A DNA stretch of 64,000 nt. Source: Deferribacteraceae bacterium UBA6799 (lineage in GTDB: Bacteria; Chrysiogenota; Deferribacteres; Deferribacterales; Geovibrionaceae). Shown piece by piece: positions 27,849-35,689 of the stretch. The number at the start of each line of letters is the position of its first letter. Positions within the stretch are counted from its first letter, which is position 1. Location of the stretch: contig DKFJ01000005.1 of the NCBI GenBank assembly GCA_002452335.1, forward strand, positions 62,001 through 126,000, written 5' to 3'. The notes beneath the pieces were generated by a model, which had not been told where the DNA came from, did not search any database, and saw only the letters and a program-made list of their open reading frames with translations. The position numbers and the translations under genes are program-made.

Positions 27849-29291
27849 TTATCTGACATATATGGTATAAAGATTATTGCTGAACGTTTGTCTCATCCCG
27901 CTTATCAGTTTTTGTTTATATTCTCTGATGTTGCCGGTGTCATTTTCCATCAGGTCTTTATATCTCTTGTCTATTATAACCATATCCGGCACTCTGCCGC
28001 TGAAGAAACCGAGCGAAGGATCGTCTTTTACCCTTCCGTCAAAATCCGTTGCAAAGTCGAACTCCGAACTGGCGGCTACTTTTTCCGGTGATAATGTTCT
28101 CACCAGATCAGCCACCGGAAGAAAACTTTTTCTGAATTCATTCTTCACCAGAACATTAAAGGAAGACAAAAGCTGAACAGCCATGAAAAGCCCGATGGCG
28201 GGTATCAGCAAAATCCTGCTGATCTTCACTGAAAGCTCCATACAGACCACCGCTCCGGCTATGGCTATGAAAGGCAGCGGAGTGACAAGATAAAACTGCG
28301 CCTTGTTAGGCTGAAAAGTGAGAAAGCACAGCACAGCCAGCAGGGAGAGATAAATAAGTTTCATTTCTTTCTGCTTTCTGAAAGATGATGTAAAAGGAAA
28401 AGCGATGAAAAAGAAGATATAGCACACAAAAGCGTATATTTTTATCTTAGCCGCAAGACCGCTGCCAGCCTTCAGCCCGAACATCTCGAAATATCTCTGT
28501 TGAAGCTCGGTGATAACAAGAGAAAAAAGTCCTGTGCCGCTGTATCTTCCGGTGACGTTGGCGAAAAACTGCGCCCTAAACATATCGTATCCGGGCAGAA
28601 TATACGCAAGCCACAGAAGACCGCCCGCAAGGTATATGCCTGTCACCGCCATGAATAACCGGATACTTATCTTTTTGGCATCAAGACCTAAGATAAAAAT
28701 ATGAAGCACAATGAATGATATCAGCCCATGAGGATGTGTCAGCCCGGACAGAAGAACCAGTGATTCCGCCGCCAAAACGGAAGCAAAAAATGCCCTGTCC
28801 CTGAAACGAAGATAAACAGCGAGAGCCGCCACCATCAGCCCCATGCACATCATATCCATGCGGATATCAGCAGATGACTGTATAAAGACGTAATTACACG
28901 CCATAAAACCGGAGGACAGGAGAGCCGTTTTCTTATCTCTGCTCAGCGTTTCCGATACAGAATAAAGAGAGACAAGGGCAATCAGCGCCCAGAACAAAGA
29001 CGTCAGCCTCATTGCAAAAAAAGAAAAACCAGCCACGGATGCCCATACCGATCCGAATATAAAGCTGGCCGGAGGCATCCAGTATGTTCTTGAGTTTATC
29101 CCGACATAAGGAGTGCCCGCCTCCTCTATAACGCTGGTTCCCATATACCCGTGTTTAACCAGATTAACCACCGGGCTCAGAAACCACCCTTCGTCAATAT
29201 TTGGTCTTTTTGTTTCCGCCGTCGCGACTGATATCAGAACAAAAACAAAAAGCAGAAGCAAAAATCTTGAATTTGTGCGAAAATATTTCAT
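27849..29291 (-). CDS. GT39/ArnT-like membrane glycosyltransferase
   Basis: Polytopic membrane protein of 480 residues with about ten hydrophobic helices and a C-terminal soluble tail of about 90 residues. KRPNIDEGWFLSP near the N-terminus is the periplasmic loop-1 acidic motif (DE) of GT-C enzymes of the PMT_2/ArnT family, and RMDMMCMGL and LSGLTHPHGLISF follow. Such enzymes move a sugar from a polyprenyl-phosphate donor to an acceptor in the periplasm. It is the first gene of the locus. ATG 29291 lacks a ribosome site and coincides with the predicted transcription start. Confidence 0.82.
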   Translation of the reverse strand: MKYFRTNSRFLLLLFVFVLISVATAETKRPNIDEGWFLSPVVNLVKHGYMGTSVIEEAGTPYVGINSRTYWMPPASFIFGSVWASVAGFSFFAMRLTSLFWALIALVSLYSVSETLSRDKKTALLSSGFMACNYVFIQSSADIRMDMMCMGLMVAALAVYLRFRDRAFFASVLAAESLVLLSGLTHPHGLISFIVLHIFILGLDAKKISIRLFMAVTGIYLAGGLLWLAYILPGYDMFRAQFFANVTGRYSGTGLFSLVITELQQRYFEMFGLKAGSGLAAKIKIYAFVCYIFFFIAFPFTSSFRKQKEMKLIYLSLLAVLCFLTFQPNKAQFYLVTPLPFIAIAGAVVCMELSVKISRILLIPAIGLFMAVQLLSSFNVLVKNEFRKSFLPVADLVRTLSPEKVAASSEFDFATDFDGRVKDDPSLGFFSGRVPDMVIIDKRYKDLMENDTGNIREYKQKLISGMRQTFSNNLYTIYVR

Positions 29292-29296
29292 AATTC

Positions 29297-29325
29297 AAAA
29301 TAAAATAAACTTGAAGCGCAGTCAA
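29297..29325 (-). promoter_or_regulatory. Candidate promoter for the whole polysaccharide locus
   Basis: Minus strand: TTGACT (29325-29320), 17-nt spacer, TATTTT (29302-29297). The predicted start falls at about 29291-29289, on the ATG of the first gene, implying a leaderless mRNA. The 69-bp divergent region 29292-29360 also has to hold a promoter for the plus-strand DUF2905 gene; TTGAAG at 29311 is present but has no well-spaced -10. Confidence 0.5.
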
Positions 29326-29360
29326 TTGAATATTCTGAAGAGGCAACACAGAGGCAGATA

Positions 29361-29585
29361 ATGCAGGAAACAGCAAAATTATTGATAACATTAGGCATAG
29401 TCATAGCCCTTGCCGGAACGGTCATGCTGATCATCTCCAAATCGGGACTGAACATAAATCTGGGCAGACTGCCCGGGGATATCAATATAAAAAGGGAAAA
29501 TTTCTCGTTTCACTTTCCCATCGTCACATCTATAGTCATCAGCGTAATAATCACTGTGATACTAAACATCTTCTTCCGAAAATAG
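29361..29585 (+). CDS. DUF2905 family small membrane protein
   Basis: Protein of 74 residues with two hydrophobic helices (about 6-27 and 52-70) separated by a conserved loop GRLPGDINIKRENFSFHFPI, the hallmark of DUF2905. Function unknown in the family. AGAGG lies 6 nt before ATG 29361. The last 18 codons recur, diverged, 1.7 kb downstream. Confidence 0.88.
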   Translation: MQETAKLLITLGIVIALAGTVMLIISKSGLNINLGRLPGDINIKRENFSFHFPIVTSIVISVIITVILNIFFRK

Positions 29586-29592
29586 ACTTCTA
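29530..29592 (+). repeat. Direct repeat copy 1 (end of DUF2905 gene)
   Basis: A 63-bp stretch covering the last 18 codons of the DUF2905 gene and 7 bp beyond matches 31276-31338 at roughly 80 percent by eye, the last 25 bp being identical. It ends exactly before the region holding the AT-rich membrane-protein gene. Confidence 0.85.
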
Positions 29593-29664
29593 ATGCTGGT
29601 ATTTATATGCTAACTTTCCATGTATATGGATACCAATCTGACCAGCCAAATCCGAAGAGGCGAA

Positions 29665-31260
29665 ATGAAAACTGCTCTAAGTTCTGACACTAAAGAAATT
29701 TTTCTAGTATTGCTCTTTTCAACTGTTTTATTTTATTTTTTATTTGGCTTAAAAATACTCAACCCGACATATACCGACTGGCTGTATGTGGGTGATTATT
29801 ATCAAAACTATGCGTCTATAGTAATGTACCGCTTCTCTCACATAGGTTTCCCGCTGGGCGATATTTATAATGCCGACTCGCCTGTGGGAGCCAACATAAT
29901 TTTTTCAGACGGCAATCTCCTGCTGGGATTCATATTAAAAGCCTTGTCGCCTGTTTTACCGGCAAAAGCACAAATTTATGGACTATGGCTGTACGCTTGT
30001 TTTATTCTGCAATTTCTGTCAGCCGGATGGCTGCTTAAAACAATGAAAGTATCAGGTATATATCGTATAATCGGTATTTTCATCATAGGACTCTACCCTC
30101 CTTTCCTCGCCAGAATAGGGCATCTCAATTTAATGGCGCACTTTCTTATAATTAGCGGCATTACCTTTTTCTTTATAAACATGCCAACAAATAAAAAAGT
30201 TTTATGGATAACCTTGCTGACGCTTCTTGCTTCACTCATCCATTTCTATTTTGTTCCAATACTAGCTGGTATTACTTTCTTCATCCTTCTTAAAGACAGC
30301 TTTACCGACAAAGCTAAAATCATGCGCAACATCTCTTACCTGACTATGTCGGCGACATCACTGATAATATTCATGTTCTGCGTGGGGTATTTCAGCGGTT
30401 TTAAAGGAAGTACAGGCGGGCTTGGTTTTTACTCAATGAACATTTTATCTCCGTTTGACGCGATGGGAACATCTCGTTTCCTTGGCAGAATCCCCCACGG
30501 TACAGACGGACAGTATGAGGGATTTCAATATTTCGGAATGGGGTTGTTCCTGCTCTTGCTATTATGTCTGCTGAAAAAAGATACCAGAGCAATGTTCATA
30601 AGCTATTTTGATAAATATATTTTAGCTTATATTTTAATAATCACAGTTATCAGCATTTCGACAGTATGGTATATCGGAAGTATCAAACTTTTTGAAGTCC
30701 ATTTACCGATATTGCTGGAAAAAGCGCTATCTCCTTTCAGAGCTTCGGGCAGACTATTCTGGGTAACGGGCTATATTATATCGGCCGCCGCAGTTTCAGC
30801 CGTCTCATCATCTTTTAAAAACAGAAGAACTGCGCTTTTTGTTTTATGCGTAGCCATGCTGTTTCAGCTTGCTGAAAACAAAAACTATTTTATGATGGAA
30901 AAACGCCGCTTTGTTAAAGACGCCAAAGCAGACAGACATGAATATATCGATATGGTACGCTGGCTCAAAATAAAATCCTTGCTCAACAAGCCAATTTATG
31001 TAGACGGAACATGGGATGACAGAAGAAATATGATAACAAATATCGCGGAAGAGGCAGGCAGCTCTCTTTATTCCATAGGACCATGGATACACATCAGGGA
31101 ATCAGCCCGATTCAGCGATATCCATTCAGATTACTTACATGAAACAGAAAAACGTGACGGATTGCTCATATCACTATATAGTTTCCCAAAAGGCAAAATG
31201 ACTGTTCCTATATACAAATCTGAGCATTTCACTATTTATGCAGAAGAAAATCAGCAGTAA
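29665..31260 (+). CDS. Polytopic membrane protein, DUF6311/GT-C-like
   Basis: Protein of 531 residues with about ten membrane helices and a C-terminal soluble part of about 110 residues. NPTYTDWLYVGDYYQNYASI in the first periplasmic loop has an acidic pair, as expected for GT-C transferases, and the SPVGANIIFSDGNLLLGF motif resembles DUF6311 proteins. Function unproven; with the arabinofuranose-donor cassette next door, a lipid-linked-sugar transferase is plausible. ATG 29665 has AAGAGG 4 nt upstream, whereas ATG 29620 has none. Codons are visibly richer in A/T (TTA, TTT, AAA) than in flanking genes and the gene is bracketed by a duplicated DUF2905 tail, both suggesting transfer. Confidence 0.72.
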   Translation: MKTALSSDTKEIFLVLLFSTVLFYFLFGLKILNPTYTDWLYVGDYYQNYASIVMYRFSHIGFPLGDIYNADSPVGANIIFSDGNLLLGFILKALSPVLPAKAQIYGLWLYACFILQFLSAGWLLKTMKVSGIYRIIGIFIIGLYPPFLARIGHLNLMAHFLIISGITFFFINMPTNKKVLWITLLTLLASLIHFYFVPILAGITFFILLKDSFTDKAKIMRNISYLTMSATSLIIFMFCVGYFSGFKGSTGGLGFYSMNILSPFDAMGTSRFLGRIPHGTDGQYEGFQYFGMGLFLLLLLCLLKKDTRAMFISYFDKYILAYILIITVISISTVWYIGSIKLFEVHLPILLEKALSPFRASGRLFWVTGYIISAAAVSAVSSSFKNRRTALFVLCVAMLFQLAENKNYFMMEKRRFVKDAKADRHEYIDMVRWLKIKSLLNKPIYVDGTWDDRRNMITNIAEEAGSSLYSIGPWIHIRESARFSDIHSDYLHETEKRDGLLISLYSFPKGKMTVPIYKSEHFTIYAEENQQ

Positions 31261-31275
31261 TTCGTAATTATAACT

Positions 31276-31338
31276 CCATTGTAATCAGTGTAATAACCAC
31301 TGTAACACCTGATATCTTCTTCCGAAAATAGACTTCTA
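31276..31338 (+). pseudogene. Remnant of DUF2905 3' end (direct repeat copy 2)
   Basis: The frame ending at TAG 31331 reads SIVISVITTVTPDIFFRK, matching SIVISVIITVILNIFFRK at the end of the intact DUF2905 gene, stop included. No start or upstream part is present. It directly precedes the prenyltransferase gene, so the intact gene once probably abutted that gene and the membrane-protein gene was inserted between two copies. Confidence 0.8.
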
Positions 31339-31367
31339 TAAAATCCAATTATGTGGTAATTTGGCTA

Positions 31368-32228
31368 ATGCGAAATATTGTGGCTCTGATGCGACCTTAT
31401 CAATGGATTAAGAATATTTTTGTACTGGCGCCTATGTTCTTCGCCCAGCATTTCACGGCTGACGGCGTCATGCGGTCTTTTGCCGCATTCGGGCTCTTCT
31501 GCATGGCCGCCAGCTCCATCTACATACTGAATGACTTCCATGACATAGATGAGGACAGAGAACACCCTGTCAAACGCAACAGACCTCTGGCTTCCGGAGC
31601 TGTCTCCGCCCCCACGGCGCTCATTTTGATGGCTGTTCTGGCGGCTGTTGCCGTTATCCTTTCATATTTCATCGCTCTGTGGCTGTGCATCGTCATCATA
31701 ATGTATATCGTTATGAATATCTTATACACTTACAAGCTGAAACATGTTTCCGTGCTGGATATTTCCGTTATAGCTTTCGGCTTCGTGCTCCGCATATTCG
31801 CCGGATCATTCGCCATGCGCATTCCCACCTCCACATGGATCATCATGGTCACATTCCAGCTCGCTCTCTTTCTGGCGCTGGCAAAGAGGCGTGACGACGT
31901 GCTTCTGGCTCTTGAGGGCAAACAAACCCGCAAAAACATCGACGGATACAATGCCGAGATGATAAACGCCTCCATGGTCTTCATGGCGGCGGTCACAGTC
32001 GTTTCATACATCATGTATACTGTCGCCCCTGAAACAGTCAGCCGTTTCGGCACCAGACATCTTTATCTGTCGTCATTCTTCGTGATAACAGGCATACTCA
32101 GATATATGCAGATCACATTTGTGGAGAACAGAAGCGGCAGCCCCACCATGCTGGTATACACAGACAGGTTTCTTCAGCTGATCATAGCGGGCTGGCTCGC
32201 CAGCTTCATACTGATACCCAAGCTATGA
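31368..32228 (+). CDS. Polyprenyl-phosphate phosphoribosyltransferase (UbiA family, DPPR synthase-like)
   Basis: UbiA-type integral membrane prenyltransferase of 286 residues. RPYQWIKN opens the family; NDFHDIDEDREHPVKRNRP matches the NDxxDxxxDxxHPxKxxRP site of mycobacterial decaprenyl-phosphate 5-phosphoribosyltransferase (Rv3806c), and a second acidic motif is partly kept (YTYKLKHVSVLDI region). The expected reaction is PRPP plus polyprenyl phosphate to polyprenyl-phosphoryl-5-phosphoribose. ATG 31368 gives a family-like start; GTG 31353 is the longer option. It overlaps gtrA (ATGA). Confidence 0.88.
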   Translation: MRNIVALMRPYQWIKNIFVLAPMFFAQHFTADGVMRSFAAFGLFCMAASSIYILNDFHDIDEDREHPVKRNRPLASGAVSAPTALILMAVLAAVAVILSYFIALWLCIVIIMYIVMNILYTYKLKHVSVLDISVIAFGFVLRIFAGSFAMRIPTSTWIIMVTFQLALFLALAKRRDDVLLALEGKQTRKNIDGYNAEMINASMVFMAAVTVVSYIMYTVAPETVSRFGTRHLYLSSFFVITGILRYMQITFVENRSGSPTMLVYTDRFLQLIIAGWLASFILIPKL

Positions 32229-32623
32229 AACTCGCTGTAAAATATATAATCTTCGCTGTGATAGCCACTCTGGTGAACATATCCTTTCAGTGGCTGTCTC
32301 TAAAGATATATGATCTGCGCTTCTCTCTTTACGTTGCGATGTTCTTTGGCACCATAGCCGGGCTCGCGGTAAAGTATGTGCTGGATAAAAAATACATCTT
32401 TTACCACAAAACAGAGACAAAGACCGAGGACGCTAAAAAATTCCTTATTTATTCTTGCATGGGGGTATTCACCACGGTGATATTCTGGGGAACGGAGCTG
32501 TCCTTTCACTACATATGGGATAATCCTGTCAGCAAATATATAGGAGCTGTAACAGGTCTTTCCATAGGCTATATCACCAAATACCGTCTGGACAAAAGAT
32601 TTGTATTCAGGGGTGAGAAATGA
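32225..32623 (+). CDS. gtrA: GtrA family small membrane protein
   Basis: Protein of 132 residues with four membrane helices, the standard GtrA size. LVKYIIFAVIATLVNI-like N-terminus (here KLAVKYIIFAVIATLVNI) and LAVKYVLDKKYIF are family signatures, repeated as ITKYRLDKRFVF at the end. GtrA proteins are thought to help flip or anchor polyprenyl-linked sugars; mycobacterial Rv3789 is a GtrA protein next to dprE1. The same neighbour relation is seen here with 4-bp overlaps both sides. Confidence 0.9.
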   Translation: MKLAVKYIIFAVIATLVNISFQWLSLKIYDLRFSLYVAMFFGTIAGLAVKYVLDKKYIFYHKTETKTEDAKKFLIYSCMGVFTTVIFWGTELSFHYIWDNPVSKYIGAVTGLSIGYITKYRLDKRFVFRGEK

Positions 32624-33912
32624 GTCTATACAGCTGGGGAAACTACCCCAGAATAGAAAACAGAGTAATCAGATACACAGGTGAGCGCGGGCTCGCCGAA
32701 ACCATATCAAAAAACAGCCAGATGATCCCCTACGGAAACGGCAGAAGCTACGGCGACAGCGCCCTTGGCGACACCATTCTGCACATGAGAAACCACGATC
32801 TTTTCATCAGCTTCGACGATCAGACAGGTCTGCTCCGCTGCAAATCAGGCGTTCTGCTGTCTGAAATATTAGACGTATTCGTTCCCAGAGGCTGGTTTCT
32901 GAAGATAACACCTGGAACCAAGCTGATAACCATAGGCGGAGCGATAGCCAGCGACGTTCACGGAAAAAACCACCATGTGGAGGGCTGCTTCAGTGAATGT
33001 GTGCTGTCTTTCCGCATAATGACAGCAGACGGAGACATAATAAACTGCTCCAGAGAGGAAAACGCCGACATGTTCCACGCCACCTGCGGGGGGATGGGGC
33101 TTACAGGCGTCATTCTGGAAGCGGACATATACCTGAAAAAGATAAACTCAAAAAATATCGTTCAGACCACAGTAAAAACATCCGACCTGAAAGCAACCTT
33201 CGACGCTTTCAGCGAATATAAACACATGCCCTATTCCGTGGCGTGGATAGACTGCCTGGCGAAAGGCAGTAAGCTGGGCAGGTGTCTTCTGATGGCCGGA
33301 GATTTTGCGGACGACGGCGATCTGACGCCTAATGCCGACCGCAAGAAAGATATTCCTTTCAATTTCCCGTCTTTCTCGCTGAACAATCTATCAGTATCCG
33401 CATTCAACACTCTCTATTATGCCAAGGGCAAAAACGGCGTGGCGAAGGTGGACTACGACCAGTTCTTCTATCCGCTGGACGCAATAAACAACTGGAACAG
33501 GATATACGGCAGGAACGGCTTCACTCAGTATCAGTTCATCCTGCCGCTGGACGCCAGCTATGAGGGTCTGGAAAAGATACTGAAAAAAATAGCCGACAGC
33601 GGCAAGGGCTCCTTTCTGGCGGTGCTGAAACTATACGGCAAGGCGAACGAAAACTGGCTCTCTTTCCCTATGGAGGGCTACAGTCTGGCGCTGGATTTCA
33701 AGATAGAACACGGGCTTTTCGACCTGCTGTATAAGCTGGACAGGATAGTTCTGGACTACGGCGGACGCATCTATCTCACCAAAGACGTGCGAGTGCCGGA
33801 AAAAACATTCGAGCAGGGATACCCGATGATAGATAAATTCCGGGAACTCAGAGAACAGACAGGCATGAACAGAAAATTCAGCTCTCTTCAGAGCAGGCGG
33901 GTAAATATATGA
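32620..33912 (+). CDS. dprE1: FAD-dependent oxidase, DprE1-like
   Basis: VAO-type flavoprotein of 430 residues. IPYGNGRSYGDSAL is the FAD pyrophosphate-binding motif and TIGGAIASDVHGKNHHVEGC the second FAD loop, nearly the mycobacterial DprE1 pattern; FHATCGGMGLTGVI follows. DprE1 oxidises the 2'-OH of decaprenylphosphoryl-ribose to a keto group, the first half of the epimerisation to arabinose. AGGGG lies 6-8 nt before ATG 32620. It overlaps gtrA and the SDR gene. Confidence 0.9.
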   Translation: MSLYSWGNYPRIENRVIRYTGERGLAETISKNSQMIPYGNGRSYGDSALGDTILHMRNHDLFISFDDQTGLLRCKSGVLLSEILDVFVPRGWFLKITPGTKLITIGGAIASDVHGKNHHVEGCFSECVLSFRIMTADGDIINCSREENADMFHATCGGMGLTGVILEADIYLKKINSKNIVQTTVKTSDLKATFDAFSEYKHMPYSVAWIDCLAKGSKLGRCLLMAGDFADDGDLTPNADRKKDIPFNFPSFSLNNLSVSAFNTLYYAKGKNGVAKVDYDQFFYPLDAINNWNRIYGRNGFTQYQFILPLDASYEGLEKILKKIADSGKGSFLAVLKLYGKANENWLSFPMEGYSLALDFKIEHGLFDLLYKLDRIVLDYGGRIYLTKDVRVPEKTFEQGYPMIDKFRELREQTGMNRKFSSLQSRRVNI

Positions 33913-34640
33913 GCTACATACTGATATTAGGCGCAAAAAGCGACATGGCAAAGGCGGTGGCAAGAGTCTACGCCTCTCACGGATATGATCTGTATCTGGC
34001 GTGCAGAAACACTGCCGAGCTTGACGAACAGATAAAGGACATTGATGTCAGATACAGCAGAAAAGCTGTTCCGGTGGAGATGGACATCACCGCTACGGAA
34101 ACCCATGCCGCCATTTACGGCGCTCTCGACCCAAAACCCGAAGGCGTGATATCTGTGGTGGGCTATCTGGGCGACCAGAAGACAGCCGAAAAAGATTTTT
34201 CTGAGGCGGACAGGATAATGCGCACAAACTACGCAGGTCCTGTCAGCATGCTGAATCTGGCGGCGAACGACATGGAGAGCAGAAAGAGCGGATTCATCAT
34301 AGGCATCTCTTCCGTGGCGGGCGACAGAGGACGTAAAAGCAACTATATATACGGCAGCGCCAAAGCGGGATTCAGCGAATATTTAAGCGGTCTGCGAAAC
34401 AGACTCTTCACAGCGGGAGTCCATGTCATGACGGTGAAGCCCGGTTTCGTGGATACCAAAATGACCGCCGGAATGGATCTGCCTAAAAAGCTGACAGCCC
34501 AGCCGTCTGAAGTGGCAGAGGACATCTACAGCGCATGGAGCAAAGGAAAGAACGTCATCTATACCAAAAAGAGATGGCGCCTGATCATGCTAATAATCCG
34601 CCATATACCCGAATTCATGTTTAAGAAGACAAGTATCTGA
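33909..34640 (+). CDS. dprE2: SDR reductase, DprE2-like
   Basis: Short-chain dehydrogenase of 243 residues. LILGAKSDMAKAVARVYA is the cofactor loop, VVGYLGD follows, GISSVAGDRG holds the catalytic Ser and YIYGSAKAGF the YxxxK pair; VKPGFVDTKM is also typical. DprE2 reduces the keto-ribose intermediate to polyprenylphosphoryl-D-arabinose using NADH. Order and overlap with the DprE1-like gene support the assignment; homology alone would only give SDR. Confidence 0.88.
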   Translation: MSYILILGAKSDMAKAVARVYASHGYDLYLACRNTAELDEQIKDIDVRYSRKAVPVEMDITATETHAAIYGALDPKPEGVISVVGYLGDQKTAEKDFSEADRIMRTNYAGPVSMLNLAANDMESRKSGFIIGISSVAGDRGRKSNYIYGSAKAGFSEYLSGLRNRLFTAGVHVMTVKPGFVDTKMTAGMDLPKKLTAQPSEVAEDIYSAWSKGKNVIYTKKRWRLIMLIIRHIPEFMFKKTSI

Positions 34641-35227
34641 TGAGACTTGCCCTTTTCGACTTCGACGGGACAGTTACCAACTCAGACAGCTTCATCGGCT
34701 TTCTGATATTCACTCACGGATACAAAAAATTCCTGATGAATATGTTTCTGAATCTGCACCTGCTGATAATGATGAAACTGAAGCTCATCCCTAATTTCAG
34801 GGCGAAAGAGGCTGTTTTCACCACATTCTATAAAGGCTGGAACGCCGAGACCCTGCGGAAAAAGGGCGACTGGTACGCCGAAAAGCATCTGGACGTGCTG
34901 GTTAAGGACTCCGCCATGAAACAGATAGAGGAACACAGAAAGAACGGCGACAGGATAGTCATAGTCACTGCCTCTTTCGATATCTGGATGAGAAGATGGT
35001 GCGAAAACAACGGACTGGAGTTCCTATGCACAGAAGCCGAATCAGCGGACGGCATAATCACAGGCAGGCTCGGCACAAAAAACTGCTACGGAGCGGAGAA
35101 GGTGAACAGAATCAAAAAACTGCTGAACCCTGACGACTACTCCGAAATATATGCCTACGGCGACAGCAGAGGCGACAAAGAGATGCTTGCCATCGCTCAC
35201 AAACCTTTTTATAGGACTTTCATCTAA
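34640..35227 (+). CDS. HAD-IB family phosphatase
   Basis: Protein of 195 residues. Motif I FDFDGTVTNSDSF, motif II IVIVTASFD, and motif IV YAYGDSRGDKEML define a SerB-like HAD-IB phosphatase with a small helical cap (about 20-75) that is hydrophobic (FLMNMFLNLHLLIMM), suggesting contact with membrane or lipid. Shares a base with the upstream stop (TGATG). In mycobacteria the 5-phosphate of polyprenyl-phosphoryl-phosphoribose is removed by an unrelated PAP2-type protein (Rv3807c); this HAD enzyme probably fills that step here. Confidence 0.82.
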   Translation: MRLALFDFDGTVTNSDSFIGFLIFTHGYKKFLMNMFLNLHLLIMMKLKLIPNFRAKEAVFTTFYKGWNAETLRKKGDWYAEKHLDVLVKDSAMKQIEEHRKNGDRIVIVTASFDIWMRRWCENNGLEFLCTEAESADGIITGRLGTKNCYGAEKVNRIKKLLNPDDYSEIYAYGDSRGDKEMLAIAHKPFYRTFI

Positions 35228-35232
35228 AAAAA

Positions 35233-35279
35233 CTATGAAATCATAGCGAATCCTGTTAGTTTATATCTATGAAATCATA
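35233..35279 (+). repeat. 13-bp direct repeat around the yjbQ start
   Basis: CTATGAAATCATA occurs at 35233-35245 and again at 35267-35279; the second copy includes the yjbQ start codon. No ribosome site precedes ATG 35269. Meaning unknown; it may be a small duplication. Confidence 0.5.
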
Positions 35280-35688
35280 CCGTAAAGAGCTCTGGTTCAA
35301 CACAAGTCAGAGGATGGAGTTTATCAATATCACGCCGGATGTGGAGAACTGCCTTCGTGAAAGCGGGATAAAGGAAGGTCTGTGTCTGGTTAACGCCATG
35401 CACATCACCGCTTCCGTCTTCATCAACGACAACGAGAGCGGACTCCATCAGGACTATAAGGACTGGCTGGAAAAACTGGCTCCCCACGAGCCCCTGTCCC
35501 TCTACCGCCACAACAGAACAGGCGAAGACAACGGGGACGCCCACCACAAACGTCAGATAATGGGGCGAGAGGTGGTGGTGGCGGTCACGGAAGGACGGCT
35601 GGACTTCGGACCCTGGGAGTGTATCTTTTACGGCGAATTCGACGGAAGACGCAAAAAACGTGTTCTGGTAAAAATCATCGGAGAATAA
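35269..35688 (+). CDS. yjbQ: YjbQ family protein (UPF0047)
   Basis: Protein of 139 residues, the standard length. VNAMHITASVFINDNESGL and HHKRQIMGREVVVAVTEG, then GPWECIFYGEFDG, are the conserved His and Glu segments of YjbQ. The family has reported weak thiamine-phosphate synthase activity; the true role is unclear. No SD is visible before ATG 35269. It is followed after one base by a TTG-started gene. Confidence 0.92.
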   Translation: MKSYRKELWFNTSQRMEFINITPDVENCLRESGIKEGLCLVNAMHITASVFINDNESGLHQDYKDWLEKLAPHEPLSLYRHNRTGEDNGDAHHKRQIMGREVVVAVTEGRLDFGPWECIFYGEFDGRRKKRVLVKIIGE

Positions 35689-35689
35689 T

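Noticed and set aside
29620..29664. Upstream ATG for the 531-residue membrane protein
   Set aside because: No ribosome site, while ATG 29665 has AAGAGG at proper distance.
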